Assembly (NCBI GenBank): GCA_948474755.1
Contig: CAOLHI010003109.1
Location: forward strand, 1 to 64,000
From: Ctenosaura bakeri
Lineage: Eukaryota > Chordata > Lepidosauria > Squamata > Iguanidae
DNA length: 64,000 nucleotides
Reading direction: 5' to 3'
Under the pieces are notes generated by a model. The model had not been told where the DNA came from and made no database searches. It saw nothing but the letters and a program-made list of their open reading frames with translations. The translations under genes were made by a program, and so were the position numbers. This document shows positions 19,932 through 31,500 of the stretch, one piece after another (within the stretch, counting starts at the first letter, position 1; every line of letters starts with the position of its first letter).

Positions 19932-20272
19932 CTTCTCAATTCCAGAAAAAAATGCAAGTGTTAATGTCATGTACTAAGAGAACTGTAGCTGTCTTATTCC
20001 CCACCACATCTCCACTTTACTCTGCCAACAGCTCTCTGTGTGTGCCTGAAGTTGATTATACTGGAAATCATAATGAGCAGCCTAAGATCCATGATGTTGA
20101 GTATTTCTTCTCATCTATGAGTAACTTATCTGAGATGTCATCTTTAATAGGAAAGAAGGTATTATTTAATTGCAACACAAGGATTCTGCCATTTGCTCAT
20201 GGAGAACAACTGCTCAATAGAGAAAGTGAGTTTTTCAGGACAGAAAAGGAAAATGGCCAGACCTAAAATTTT
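19932..20272. other. Non-coding flank of the provirus
   Basis: Unclassified host sequence. A 104-codon open frame crosses it, but it starts in the 3' flank and shows no recognisable domain; I treat it as chance. Confidence 0.45.
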
Positions 20273-20684
20273 GGCCCTTTCCACATGATTATGGTGTCCT
20301 GGCAAGGGGACATGAGAGGAGTGGGATCATGACAATGCTTACACATGACATCATTGTGGTTCTGTCCTTCTTGTGTTGCCAGCTGATGCAATAGCAGGCT
20401 ATATTTTTCCATCAATGATACCCAATCACGTGAGTCTTTCATTGCTGCCAGCCATGCAAAAGGGCTTGCAGCTTGATCTACACATTTCTTCCTCTGCTGC
20501 ATGGCCAGCTGTAATAGAAGGCTTGCTGCAGTCCAGAGGGATGGAGTGTATCCCTTGCTCTCCCCTCCACAGGCAGCCAATCATGTGCAGAGAGAAGCAT
20601 TGGGAACACACTCCCATAGTGGCAGAGGCGCTGCCGGGATTGTGATAGGATGACATGGGAGAACGTTGTCATCCTGAAAAGGCC
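20273..20684. mobile_element. Non-autonomous DNA transposon, GGCCCTTTCCACATG ends
   Basis: Left end GGCCCTTTCCACATGAT; the right end reads GGCCTTTTCAGGATGA in reverse complement. About 412 bp, non-coding. Ends resemble those at 10015-10401 and 23074-23476, so it probably belongs to the same PIF/Harbinger-like group, more degraded. Flanking TTT/TTG do not form a clean duplication. Confidence 0.6.
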
Positions 20685-21679
20685 TTGAAGTGCAGCTTTG
20701 CAGAAGTTCAGCAAGTCATTTCCAAGTTTCTGCTATGAAATGACTACAGCTGAGATTCTGCATTATCAGATGTGACTGTGATGATAGAGCTCCATTTTCA
20801 TAGTTATGTCTGATGATGATAACACCCCAAACCCTATCTTGTCAGCTTTGCAGCACCACAACTGAAGGGTTTCTGGTGTGCTGAAGAAAAAGGCACTCAG
20901 AAATTGCATGTGCAGAACTCTCATAGTTGTGGAGTGCATCAAGAACAGGCAGCTGTTGGAGTTCTGTTACAACTGCTTGCCTCAGTGTGCCCTGTGACCA
21001 GAAGAGCATTTCAGATACTGTTACCCAGTGCCCTGCACCGTAGCATTGTAGAAATCCTTTGGATGGGTGCTGCCAGGCTGACCAGGAAGGTTTGGGGGGT
21101 CATGTTCAGCTGTTAACAATAATAAATGTGAATTCCCAGAATTTACAAAATGATAACTCCAGGTTACAAGTTTATAACTACTGGACAGGATGCCAATCTC
21201 AGCCTATGTCTTTTGTCAGCCCAGCTGATTTCTAATTTTATTCTTTTTATTCTTCTACATTAATTTTTGAGGTACTTTCATTATTTCTTATTGGATGTAT
21301 TTTATTTTAAAAAAATATGTGAAATTGCAGTTGTAATAATAGCAGTCTTCTGTAGAGGCGGTTTTCATTTATTAACCAATTATGGATATCTTCTTTTTAG
21401 TTATTCCGGTATACATATGATGCATTGACTTTTATAAACTACTTCAAATGGAAGGGGTAGAAGAATTTAGTATAGGTTTTGGTAAAGTGTTATTATTGTA
21501 AAATAAAACAGGACCTTCTTTTCAGGTAAAGCAGAGTAAGATCCAAATGAATTAATTTGCTTTTGTGGTCTTATGCAAAACTGATTCTTGAAAAATAAGC
21601 CTAACAATGTAGTTGCACTCCTTGTCAATGCATTAAGACATATGCATGGATAACAAACATTGCCTTTATATCTAAAGGC
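20685..21679. other. Non-coding, no recognised repeat
   Basis: AT-rich; nothing coding or classified was seen. Confidence 0.4.
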
Positions 21680-21895
21680 ACTAGCTGCTTTCTGACCTTG
21701 GAAGCTAAGCAAGGTCAGCTCTGGTTAGTACTCAAATGGGAGACTGCAAATGAGTATCAGGTGCTGTAGGCTATATTTCAGAGGAAGGAGCTAACAAAAC
21801 CACCTTTGAGTATTCCTTGCCTAAAAAACAAACCCTATGAAATTCATGAGGTCATCATAAATTGGCAGGCAATTTGAAAGCACATACACACACAT
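21680..21895 (+). mobile_element. 5S rRNA-derived SINE (Sauria-type)
   Basis: 21694-21772 reads as the 3' two-thirds of 5S rRNA: CTTGGAAGCTAAGCAAGGTC, GGTTAGTACT and GGTGCTGTAGGC are all recognisable, including the internal promoter region. A SINE body with CCTTTGAGTATTCCTTGCC follows, then a BovB-like tail ending in CACATACACACACA. It is a Pol III-type retroposon moved by a LINE with a matching tail. It is not a functional 5S gene: the 5' end is missing and substitutions are many. Confidence 0.87.
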
Positions 21896-22069
21896 GGATA
21901 GCAAAGTCTGAAGGGAACATGAATATGTCAAAATCCTTCCCTTTATGATATGCAAAGATACACTTTTTAATATACATTTTTAACATGCATGCATTCATTC
22001 AGGAAAATAAATGTTGTGATTAATGTATTTTAAAGGGGCATCTTGAATTCTATGTTCAGTCTCCAAAAA

Positions 22070-23870
22070 TATTAGAAAAATTGTGTTAATAATTTTATCA
22101 AGGATAAGCAGAACAATTTTTAAAATATGAGAAAGATATAAGAAAAGATTTGGGAATAAAATTCCAGAGTGGCTGTCGCCACAGGAGGCATTCTATAGAA
22201 GAGAAATGGGTAGTTTAGACTGCTGGATAAAATGTAAGGATATAATAAGAGAAGAAAGTGATAAATAGATTATTAAGGATAGACAAAATTTAGAGTGAGA
22301 AGGATGTAAAATTCAATGGTTAATGTATTATCAGCTGAAGGAGAGGTTTAAAAAGGATAATAAAAAATGGCTTTGAAAATATTAAAAATGAATTGAAACA
22401 TTATTATGTCCAGAAGATTCCCATTTAATCTCAAAAATGTATAAATTACTACTAAGAATGAATACAGAAGAAGAACAAATACAGGAATGTATGCTATATT
22501 GGACCCAACAACTAGGATATAGTATAGAACTAGAACAATGAGAGAACATGTGGAGAAAAGGACTGAAATTTATGCAATGTAATGATCTTAGGGAAATTTT
22601 TTATAAAATGATGTATAAATGGTACTTGACCCCAAGTAAGTAAGCTAAGATATATAAAGGGGTAAATAAGGGGTGTTGGAAATGCAAAAATCATGAAGGT
22701 ACTTTATTCCATATGTGGTGGCAATGTAAAAAATTGAAAAATATTGGAAACAGATTTGTAATTATATATAGAACATATTAAAAGTAAGAATGATATTTAG
22801 ACCAGAATTATTTCTTTTAAATATGATAAATAAGGATCATTTAATGGAAAGACAGCATAGAAAACTATTAAGATATATGGTGACAGCAGCTAGAATAATT
22901 TATGCAAAATATTGGAAAAGTAAGAAAATCCCAAAATTATACGAATGTTTAAATGAACTTTTGGAATTAGTGGAAATGGATAAATTTCCTGCTTTACTAA
23001 GAGGAAACTCAATTGAATCCTATTTACAAACTTGGAAACCCTTCACAGACTAAACAGCATCGTGGGAGACTTAGGCCCTTTCCGCATGGCATTTGCCATG
23101 CGAAAGGGTGCCTGGAGTGTCACGTGATTGTGAGGAGTGAGCTGCACGATGCACTCACAATTGCGCAATTCTCCAGGGGCTGGCAGGTGCCAATCGTGCA
23201 CCTTTTCCCAGCCAAAAATGGTGCGCGATCCCCCCCGGGCCCCACACGCACTTATCTGGCATGCAGAGCTTCTGGAGCCGTGGTGGTTGCGCTTCCTGCC
23301 CCAGTGCAGCCTGAGAAACGCCCAGGCTGTGCTGCGGAAAGAAGAGGTGGGGCTCTTGCGCAAGCAGGCAGCTAGTGTGGACCTGAAGCAGCAGGGATGC
23401 GAGAACCTATCGCCAGAGGTTGCTCACGCAATCCCCACATCCCAGCACCGAAGAAAGGTAAGGTGTGGAAAGGGCCTTTGTAACTATTGGATTTTATATA
23501 TATAATTAGATAGATTTGGGTTAGAAAGCAGAAAACATGGGAATATATAGATTAAAAAGGAGGTGATAATTGATAATTAGAAGCAGCAAAGTAAATCGGG
23601 AAGTTAGGGGGGTTTTTTTGTGTGTGAGTGTTAAATGTTAGGAGTGAATTGTAGGAGTGAATTGTTAATGTCAAGGTTTGTATGTTTCTTTTAATTCTTT
23701 AAACTTTTTTTTAAAAAATTGTTCTTTCTCTTTCTCTTCTTCCTATCTCTCCTTCCTTTCTTCTTTTTCCTTTATACATTTGTATTTTGTATATTTTATA
23801 TTTTCTATTTTGTGTCATTGTATGTCAATGTATGTTAATTTGAAATTAATCAAGATTATTTGAATCAATA
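22070..23870 (+). mobile_element. 5'-truncated L1 LINE, interrupted by a DNA transposon
   Basis: 22120-23052 reads in broken frames as an L1 ORF2 C terminus: KDLGIKIPEW-like start, CWKCKNHEGTLFHMWW zinc-knuckle region (~22673-22725), and an open C-terminal piece at 22790-23053 ending PFTD. An AT-rich 3' UTR follows to about 23870. It is split by the element at 23074-23476, which landed just after the ORF2 stop. Confidence 0.85.
23074..23476. mobile_element. GC-rich non-autonomous DNA transposon in the L1 3' UTR
   Basis: Left end GGCCCTTTCCGCATGGC; the right end reads GGCCCTTTCCACACC in reverse complement. 403 bp, clearly richer in GC and CpG than the surrounding L1. Flanks are TTA and TTT, a possible degraded 3-bp duplication. 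No protein is encoded. Confidence 0.7.
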
Positions 23871-26800
23871 CTTTTAGCAAGGATGATATAGCTCTCATGA
23901 GCATCGCTCTGAAGTTTTCTTTTTAAAATTAAGGAAATTTAGATCATTTTAATATTGGAGTGAGACTCCCCTTAAGATTATAGCTATCAAACCATCAACT
24001 TAGGACTGAATTTTTAAAATTATTGACATAAATCCAGTTGCTTGTTTCAGCCAGAACAGACCTGCTGAATCACTGGGAACTTGTATAGTCAACACATAGA
24101 TAGGATCGATTAGGAGCATCTTCTCTTGTTAAGACTACCAATTGAATTTAAACCATTACTGTGATAATTCCTCTTCCTTTTTGTCATTAAAAAAGGTTTC
24201 AGTTTATATCCAAAGTCATAAGTCTTAATGCTATATATTTATCTGAAGCAGGCTCTGGTTTCTCTTTTTCAGTCGAGATCCCAAATCAATAATCTGCACA
24301 TTTGAGAGAACCTAACAACGTTGATCAAACCACTATTGTGCTTTGAGGTCTGGACCTCTTGGAAGCAACAATTTAGATTCACCATAAGCTTAGAAGAGGC
24401 AGACATTTTTATTCAATAGTTACTTTCTTGTCTTAGGCCATAGACCAACTGCCATTGTCTTCCAGACGTCTAGTAGAAAATCTGGCATGGGCCATCTATC
24501 CAAGTCCAGGATATTCTGACAAAATTGCCCTGGATCAAAGAATGGATCTGCTGCAAATGTTAGCCATCTGCTTGAAATGCCTTCCAGAGGGCACCCCTCC
24601 AACCCTGTCACTAGTGCTTCTCTAGGCAGTTTGCAAATCCAAAACCTTACTTTGTGGTTCTGTGCATGTACTTTTTGGCCTGGTGACAGACAGCAGTCCC
24701 TTCAGAGAGGGAGAGCTCCACAGTAACAGGAGAACCTGAAGTTTAGTACAAACTTGTCTGTTCTTCTCTGTGTGTGTGTGTGCGTGCGTGAGAGAGAGAG
24801 AGAGAATTTGGAAGTTACTTTTTGGACAACAACACCCAGAATATTCCAGGCAGGGAGATGTAGGAAATGTAGTCCAAAACACATATCATGTAGATAACAG
24901 AAGAGCACAGAAATGTTAGTTTTTGAATCCCCCTGGCTTATCCATTATGCAAAAATGGTATATCCATTATGCAAAAATGGTAAAAAGTTGATGGTGTCAG
25001 AGTTTCAGGCTTGCATTTGGGAGAATCTGTGCAATGGAAAGGTTGGGCTACATACCTCATGGCTCTGAGGTGATTGAGAACAAAAGTAATAAAAGAAGAA
25101 CAATAAAGCACAGGTTAGAGGTAGATCTGTATCAAAAACAAGGTATTTTGTGACTGCAAATGAAGAAGGAAAACTTTATTGCTCTTCTGTAAGGTTCTTT
25201 GGTAGATGAATGAACATTATACAAAGGTGAAACAACAGAAAAGTAATGTTCTTTGACATGCTCTTTTTTTTTCCTAAAGAACAAGGGAAGAATTCGAGTC
25301 CATATAAGGAAACTGTGTCTCTTCCTGAAAACTTCTTGGCATAGGACTGCTCGGTTTCAGAAAATGCCCTTAATTTTCAGGGTTGTTATCTTGTCATGGC
25401 TTCCAGCTAAAAGGGATAAATCTCAGTGTGAGGAAGGAGAATCAACTATTTTTTATTTGGCATTTTTTATTTGGCTTAAGAACTTTCCCATTTCACTCTG
25501 CTCTCCATATCCATCAAGCTCTCTGTCTAAGGTGCTAACAACCAGGTTTCTTCCCATATTGGCCAAGAGACATCATTTCCCCACTTGATAAAGGGGAAGC
25601 AGCTGCTCTTAGGTAATGCAAAGAACACATATGCACAACAAAGAATAGTTTTGAAATGGAGAGCCCCCTACAGAAGCACAGGCGTAAGTCTATCTTATAC
25701 CTGCATATCTTTTTTTGGTTGTTGCAAAGGTTGGTATTCTCTTCTACTCTCTTCAATAACAAAAGCCTCCATCTAGACTCACTCTTTGGCCACAGTAGTC
25801 CCTTTTCCACTGTCATTCCATGACTGGTGGAGAGTGGGAAGCGGAATCAAAGAAGTGTCTGGCTAGGTGTGTGTAGTCAGGCACAGAAGGATTATATCAT
25901 CTGCTGAACTCTGGTGGTGGTGGGGAACAGAGCTCAGCCAATTATGTAATCATTCTTCATCTGGCTATGGCAAGATAGAGTGATGCTTCTCCAGTCCCTC
26001 CTGTTCTTCAGCAGCCATGGAATGGCTGTGGAGAGGGGGGGCTCAGTGGCTAAGCAGTGAGTCTGGAGGGTGCTGGGAAGTGATATGTAGCATAGTTCTG
26101 CATACAGAACTATTATCCTATGTTGTTTCCTATAGGATCTTGACCTCAGTGTGGCACTGAAGACTACAGATAATTTTTAACTGATTGCAACAAATCTGTT
26201 TTACAAACAAAATAACCCCAGGATGCAGGCTCTCAGGCCCTCCTTAGTATTTATGCCAGGTTTAAGGTTTTACAGTTTTGGAGCTAGACAGACAGATAGA
26301 CAGACACACATGCTTTCTCATTCTTTCACCATGAAGGACGTGAGATGGTCAAATGGGTAACATTTCACCTTCACGGTATTCTCTGAAAGTGCAGGAGATG
26401 TCTGCCCTTGCTTTCTGTTCTGTCCCCCTCCCCACTTTCATTCTAGAGAATTCCCTCGCCTGCGTACAAACGGCTTCACTGCAGAGCTTTGCCTTGCTAG
26501 CTCTGGTGTGCCTGCGTGCCTCTGACCCTTGATCTGTGCTTAATGTATCCTCCCAGAGCCTGGCCACTGGGACTGGATTTCAAGGCATATCTATATTAGA
26601 TTATTGTGATGTTTTTATCTTTTCGTGATTGGGAACCATTCTCTGCAGCCAAAACAGACACTTCTCTGAGGGTGCTGAGTGAATTTTTAGCTCTCCTCTG
26701 AGGAGCTGGCTTCAATAAAACATGAGGCCACTACCAGCACTGACGGGCTTGAGTGATGTAACATCTCATGCGGTTCATGCATTTCTCTGTAAGTTTACAC

Positions 26801-27799
26801 TAGTGTGAACATTAGCCTTGCCAGCCTGTGTTGCTTTAAGTGAAGGTTTGCACGCAAACATGGCCTCCACAAAAGTTACCTCAGGCTAAAGCACTCCCGT
26901 CATCGACAAAATTAAGCATTACACTGGGTCTCTGGTGGGCAACTCAGCCTGTGATTTGACCGTCTCAGATGTTTTATTAATGGTGTGAGATTGTCCTTTT
27001 ATTTCCAGGTTCCCACAGCAGGTGAGCTTGTCATATCCACTAAAGAAAAATCAGAGCAGATTGCCAGCCACTTGCATGCGTTGTTTCCACAGTTCTTAAT
27101 TTCTGTTGAGAGGCACGCAATATAAACAAAGTTTTGCTTAAGTGCTGGAACATTTGTCTAAGGTTTGATACACGCAAACCTCCATTTCTGCACCATGAAA
27201 ACACACTGGATTCCCCCTCCCTATTAACTCAGTGTGTGCTGAAGCTCATTTGGTGATGCAGTGATAAGGCAGATTTACCTAAAAGCAAAACAAGTACAAC
27301 TGCAATCTTTTTTGTTTTCTTGCTGGGTCATTGATTGGATTCTATCCTTCTGAGTTATTATTTTATTTGCATATTTATTTACAAAATTTATCTACAAATA
27401 CCTTAAATTATGGGGTTAACTGAACTGTTCTTATTGATTCCACCCCTCTTTCCTCCTGCTTATTAAAGTTTTTTTTCTGTCAGCATTTTTTTTTTACTTT
27501 TATTTGTCTTTTTACTCCAGTTTCAGCTTCATAGTGGTATTTAGTGCACACATACATAGACATGTACATGGATACATGCAAGTTATGTATGTACAGAATA
27601 ACAGTCTATGCTGATATTAACATCTGAACTGTTCTGCTCCCTCCTTACCTACACCACCAGGCTGTTGTGAAAATATAAAGGGAAAGGACTGGAAAAATGC
27701 AAGTTGCTCTGAAGTGTTCTCTTGAGGAAGAAACGTGGGAGAAAAATGTAATTTTTGTAAGGAAGTTTAATTGGTACATTCGTCTGTTTTACATTTCTG
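23871..27799. other. Non-coding, mostly unclassified
   Basis: No gene found. A TG/AG microsatellite is at 24769-24805, and a 20-bp word, TATCCATTATGCAAAAATGG, occurs twice in tandem around 24938-24980. 24810-24890 resembles one half of a hAT-type foldback. 26580-27360 is non-repetitive with balanced composition, and might include constrained sequence. Confidence 0.4.
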
Positions 27800-28003
27800 T
27801 GTATGTGTCTTCATGTTGCCTGTCAATTTATGCTGACCCTATGAATTTCATAGGGTTTTCTTAGGCAAGGAATACTCAGAGGTGGTTTTGCCAGTTCCTC
27901 CAAAATATAGCTTACAGCAACTAGCATTTCTTACCCTAAAGGTGCCAGATTCTGTCTGATCTTGGAAGCTAAGCGTGGCCATCTCTGGTTTGTATTTGAA
28001 TGC
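27800..28003 (-). mobile_element. 5S-derived SINE with inverted head
   Basis: 27800-27925 is the tail and body of the same SINE as at 21680, on the minus strand, down to the last bases of the 5S part. From ~27945 the 5S head reads in the plus direction (GTCTGATCTTGGAAGCTAAG). So head and body are joined in opposite orientation, with about 20 bases between. A 5' inversion during insertion (twin priming) or two head-to-head copies would both explain it. Confidence 0.8.
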
Positions 28004-29825
28004 TTGTAATTGCTTATTTATAATTATTTCTTTAAGTTGAGCATGCCCAGTCAAATTCCCCACTGTTTTGATAGGGAGCTAATGAAAGTGGAATGTGTGT
28101 ACATGGAAAGAGAAGCAGCTGTTAATGCCTTGCCAGCTTAAGTTTTTGGCATTCTAAACAAACTATTCTGGTAATTATAGTGACATAAAGATTTTAACAC
28201 TGTAAATATTAAGCCAATGGGGAGGTGAATCTAGAGGTTAGAACAGGTGAGTTAAAGAATTGGGAGTAATTAGCTAAATTGGATTTTGTAGATAGCCCAT
28301 GGAAGCTTAGATTAGTTTTCAAATGAGCTCTTTAGCAGTCCAGTCTGCCCCAGTCAATTCTTATTATATTCTTATTTTATAAGTTGAACATGGATGGAGC
28401 TGTTCTTCAGTCACTGTTCTGATGTTAGAGGAAACACATTAGGAAGCCTTCAGCAGCTGAGTCCCTGGAAGGAAGTTTGAAAAGACATAAAGAAATTCTG
28501 TGTGGGGTTACTCTGAACAAGCAGGCATGAGTTAAATCACAAAAGGATTCCTCTTGAAATAAAATAAGTCTACATAAGGCAATATAGGACTGGGACAGCA
28601 TCTTTGTTGGTCACATGTGGATTTGGGCATGAAAGGCCAAGGTAGAATATGGACACATGAACAGAAAATTCTAAACAAGCACAACCTGTGACACTGTAGT
28701 AACACTGTTTTGACATTGCTATTCTGATTAACAGACAAGTCTCTGATGGCTTCACCCCTAGTTCCCAGTCCACTGGTTTTGTGGAGCTTGAGACAACATA
28801 AGATAGCCTTAAGTCTGGTCTTAAAGTGGCATTTTTAAAAATAACTGAACAAGTTTTTGAGTTGGCATACGTATAATTTTGTGTATGAAACCGATGAAAT
28901 GGCAGCTCTCCCACAGAGTTTTAAGCACACTTGTGAGTTGTGAATTGACACTTATGAATTAGTTTATATGAAACAGGCTAGATGACAGGTCTCATACTGA
29001 GTTTTCAACATCTGTATGCTATGATAATCATGCACACTCTGTGAATTGATTACATATATTATGAAGTAAGATCTTAAATGTGGTATTATGGAGTATTTTA
29101 TTTTACAGTTCATACGATGGCTGCTTTGAATGGATTTTAATTAAATATATTTGCATCTCTTTTTCCATGGAGCACATTTTGTTTTGTTCTGATTTGTATT
29201 GTTCTGCACACATACACACAAAATATTGTGCTGTTAGCTATTCATTAGATTTCATGTGGCGCTTTTATAAAAAGTGACCTTGTCTGACCATTAGTAGTAC
29301 CTTGAAAAAAATTAATGAGCAATTTCCCTTCTGTATCAGTAGGTAAAATTAACACGGCAAAATGAAACTCAACCAACTTCTGTTCAAGAAGCTCAACAAA
29401 ATATTAATTGGAATGCTAATTAAGGTGATGTAGCTAGAGCAAGTCCAGTGCTGCTAGTGAAGACTTAATACTTGCATTTTGCCAGCAGCCTTCAGAAAGT
29501 GACATGTTGTGAGATCACCTCGCCCCAGCTATTGCTGCCCAACAAGAATAATCAGGCAGGAGTGATAATGAGAGAGGGGAGGGATGAAGGTGTTGCTTTG
29601 ACAGTCTGAAGCATATATTAACATTTCTGACTTTAATTCTACCTCGCAGTCAGGCATTTGAGATGTAGATCTACAGGAAAACATAAGGTAACATGTGTTA
29701 CCTCATTGTCTACCTTGCGTTTTCAACTCACTGACTTCACATTATAATTAAATGTATTACAAATGGGGTACAGATTTAGGGGCTCAATTAACTCTGAGGG
29801 TTTCATGGATCATGCACCTCTAAGG
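28004..29825. other. Non-coding, no recognised repeat
   Basis: Nothing coding was seen. 29280-29760 is non-repetitive and carries several ATTAAT/CTAATTA cores. Confidence 0.4.
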
Positions 29826-30157
29826 CAGGGGTGGGCTACTGTGTGGGGTTCAGGGGCCAATTTCCACCCATCCTGTGATCTGCATCACTCCAGCAAGCCC
29901 AAATGCCCCATTTCTTTCTGAGGACCTTCTCAAAATTTTGTCAGAAAGTTAGGCCATTTCACTACTTGTAACCATTTTGTGAAGGACTGCAGAGGAAAAA
30001 ATACAGGTATTTGTGGTTAATAGGGGATTCTGGGATACTTTATAGAGTGGTGTGGGAAGGTTTGGGGCTTTGGGGAACTGGTTGGGGGCTTTAGGCACCA
30101 CAAAAGTGGGATCCAAGGACCACATATGGTCGATAGGCCACAACTTGCCTAATCTTG
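29826..30157. mobile_element. hAT-like non-autonomous DNA transposon
   Basis: Left end CAGGGGTGGGCTACTGTGTGG; the right end reads CAAGATTAGGCAAGTTGTGG in reverse complement, a degraded inverted pair. Flanking octamers CTCTAAGG and TTCAAAGG agree at six of eight bases, in line with the 8-bp duplication of hAT elements. Confidence 0.55.
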
Positions 30158-30216
30158 TTCAAAGGGAATCCCCAAGGGGAAGGAAGATATGGGGAGTCTG
30201 CATCAGTGTTCTAGAA

Positions 30217-30239
30217 GTGTGTGTGTGTGTGTGTGTGTG
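30217..30239. repeat. (GT)n microsatellite
   Basis: About eleven uninterrupted GT units. Confidence 0.95.
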
Positions 30240-30321
30240 AAGTTATTCTGAAGACTTCTGCAGTATATTACCTCAGAATGTTTGATCAGTGGTAGATAGA
30301 TAGAAATTTCTGTCATTTTCA

Positions 30322-31500
30322 GATTGTTGTTGCTGTTAACTGCTGTCAAGTCGACCTCAACTTATGGTGACCCCATTAATGAGAGACCTCCAATTACTCT
30401 GTCATCAACAGCTCAGACCTTGCAGATCTGCTCAGATCTTGCAGATTTAGATATGTGACTTCTTTGATTGAGTCTATCCATGTGCAATGTGGTCTTCCTC
30501 TTTTCCTACTGCCTCCTACCTTACCAAGCATTATTGTTTTTTCTAGTGAGTCATGTCTTCTCATGAAATGTCCAAAGTATGACAGTCTCTATTTAGTCAT
30601 CTTAGTTTCTAGGGAGAGTTCAGGCTTGGTTTGCTCCAGGACTCATTTATTTGTCTTTTTAGCGGTCAACGATATCCACGGAACTTATCTCCAGCACCGC
30701 ATTTCAAAAGAGTGATTTTCTTCCTATTGGCTTTTTTCACTGTCCAGCTTTCACAGCCATACAAAGAAATTGGAAATACTGTGGCATGGACAATTCTAAC
30801 TTTAGTATCCAATTATATATCTTTATATTTCAGTATCATATCTAGTTCCTTCATAGCTGCCCTTCCAAGTTGTAGTCATCAGGTGCCATCCATGTATACA
30901 GTCTCTTCTCTGATTGCTTGAAGAATGTGTTTGTAATGAACAAACATTTCTTGATCCTAGGTCAAATTTTCTTACAATCTTTGATTCTGCTCTGTTTCCT
31001 ACTTTTGCATTCCAATCACCTATGATTAACAAGAAGTCTTGCTTTGGTGCATGATCAATTTCATCCTAGACTCTTGCACTGAATTTTTCTGTTTCTTCTT
31101 CTTCTACTTCTGTAGTTGGAGTCTAAATTTGGATTATGGTTATATGTATGGGTTTTCCTTGAAGTCTTATTTACATGATTTGGTCAGACTTTTCAATGTA
31201 TCCTTTGACTGCTTTTGCTGTATCCTTGCTCACTGATAAATACCTCTCCATTTCTTCTGAGATTTTTATTTCCTGAGTAAAACATTGTGTAGTTATCTGA
31301 TTCAAAATGTCATATTCCTGTCCACTTTAACTTGGTCACCACAACTATTGCAATGTTTATACATTCCAATTCTTTTATACTATATCTACCCTTCCCTGAT
31401 TCAGGCTTCTCACATTCTATGTTCCTGTAATATATGTTGTGCAGCTTCAGACTTTCTTTTCATCTCTGAGCACGTCAACAACTGAATGTCTTTCAGCTTG
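30322..31500 (-). mobile_element. BovB/RTE LINE remnant lacking its RT core
   Basis: Minus strand. The upstream part (31440-30880) reads as the start of an RTE endonuclease: RSLNQGKLD, ELKWTG-like segments and IIGDWNAKVGN (31026-30994 region), all with stops. It then jumps, near 30870, to the C-terminal segment (YGCESWTVKKAN, YFGHFMRR, EKTIMLGKV) and a 3' end with TTGTTGTTG-type repeats at 30322. The reverse transcriptase core between these parts is absent, so the copy has an internal deletion. BovB mobilises SINEs with matching tails. The 5' limit is uncertain and could extend toward 31700. Confidence 0.85.

Noticed and set aside
21694..21772. Possible 5S rRNA gene
   Set aside because: It lacks the 5' third of 5S, carries many substitutions, and runs into a SINE body and tail.
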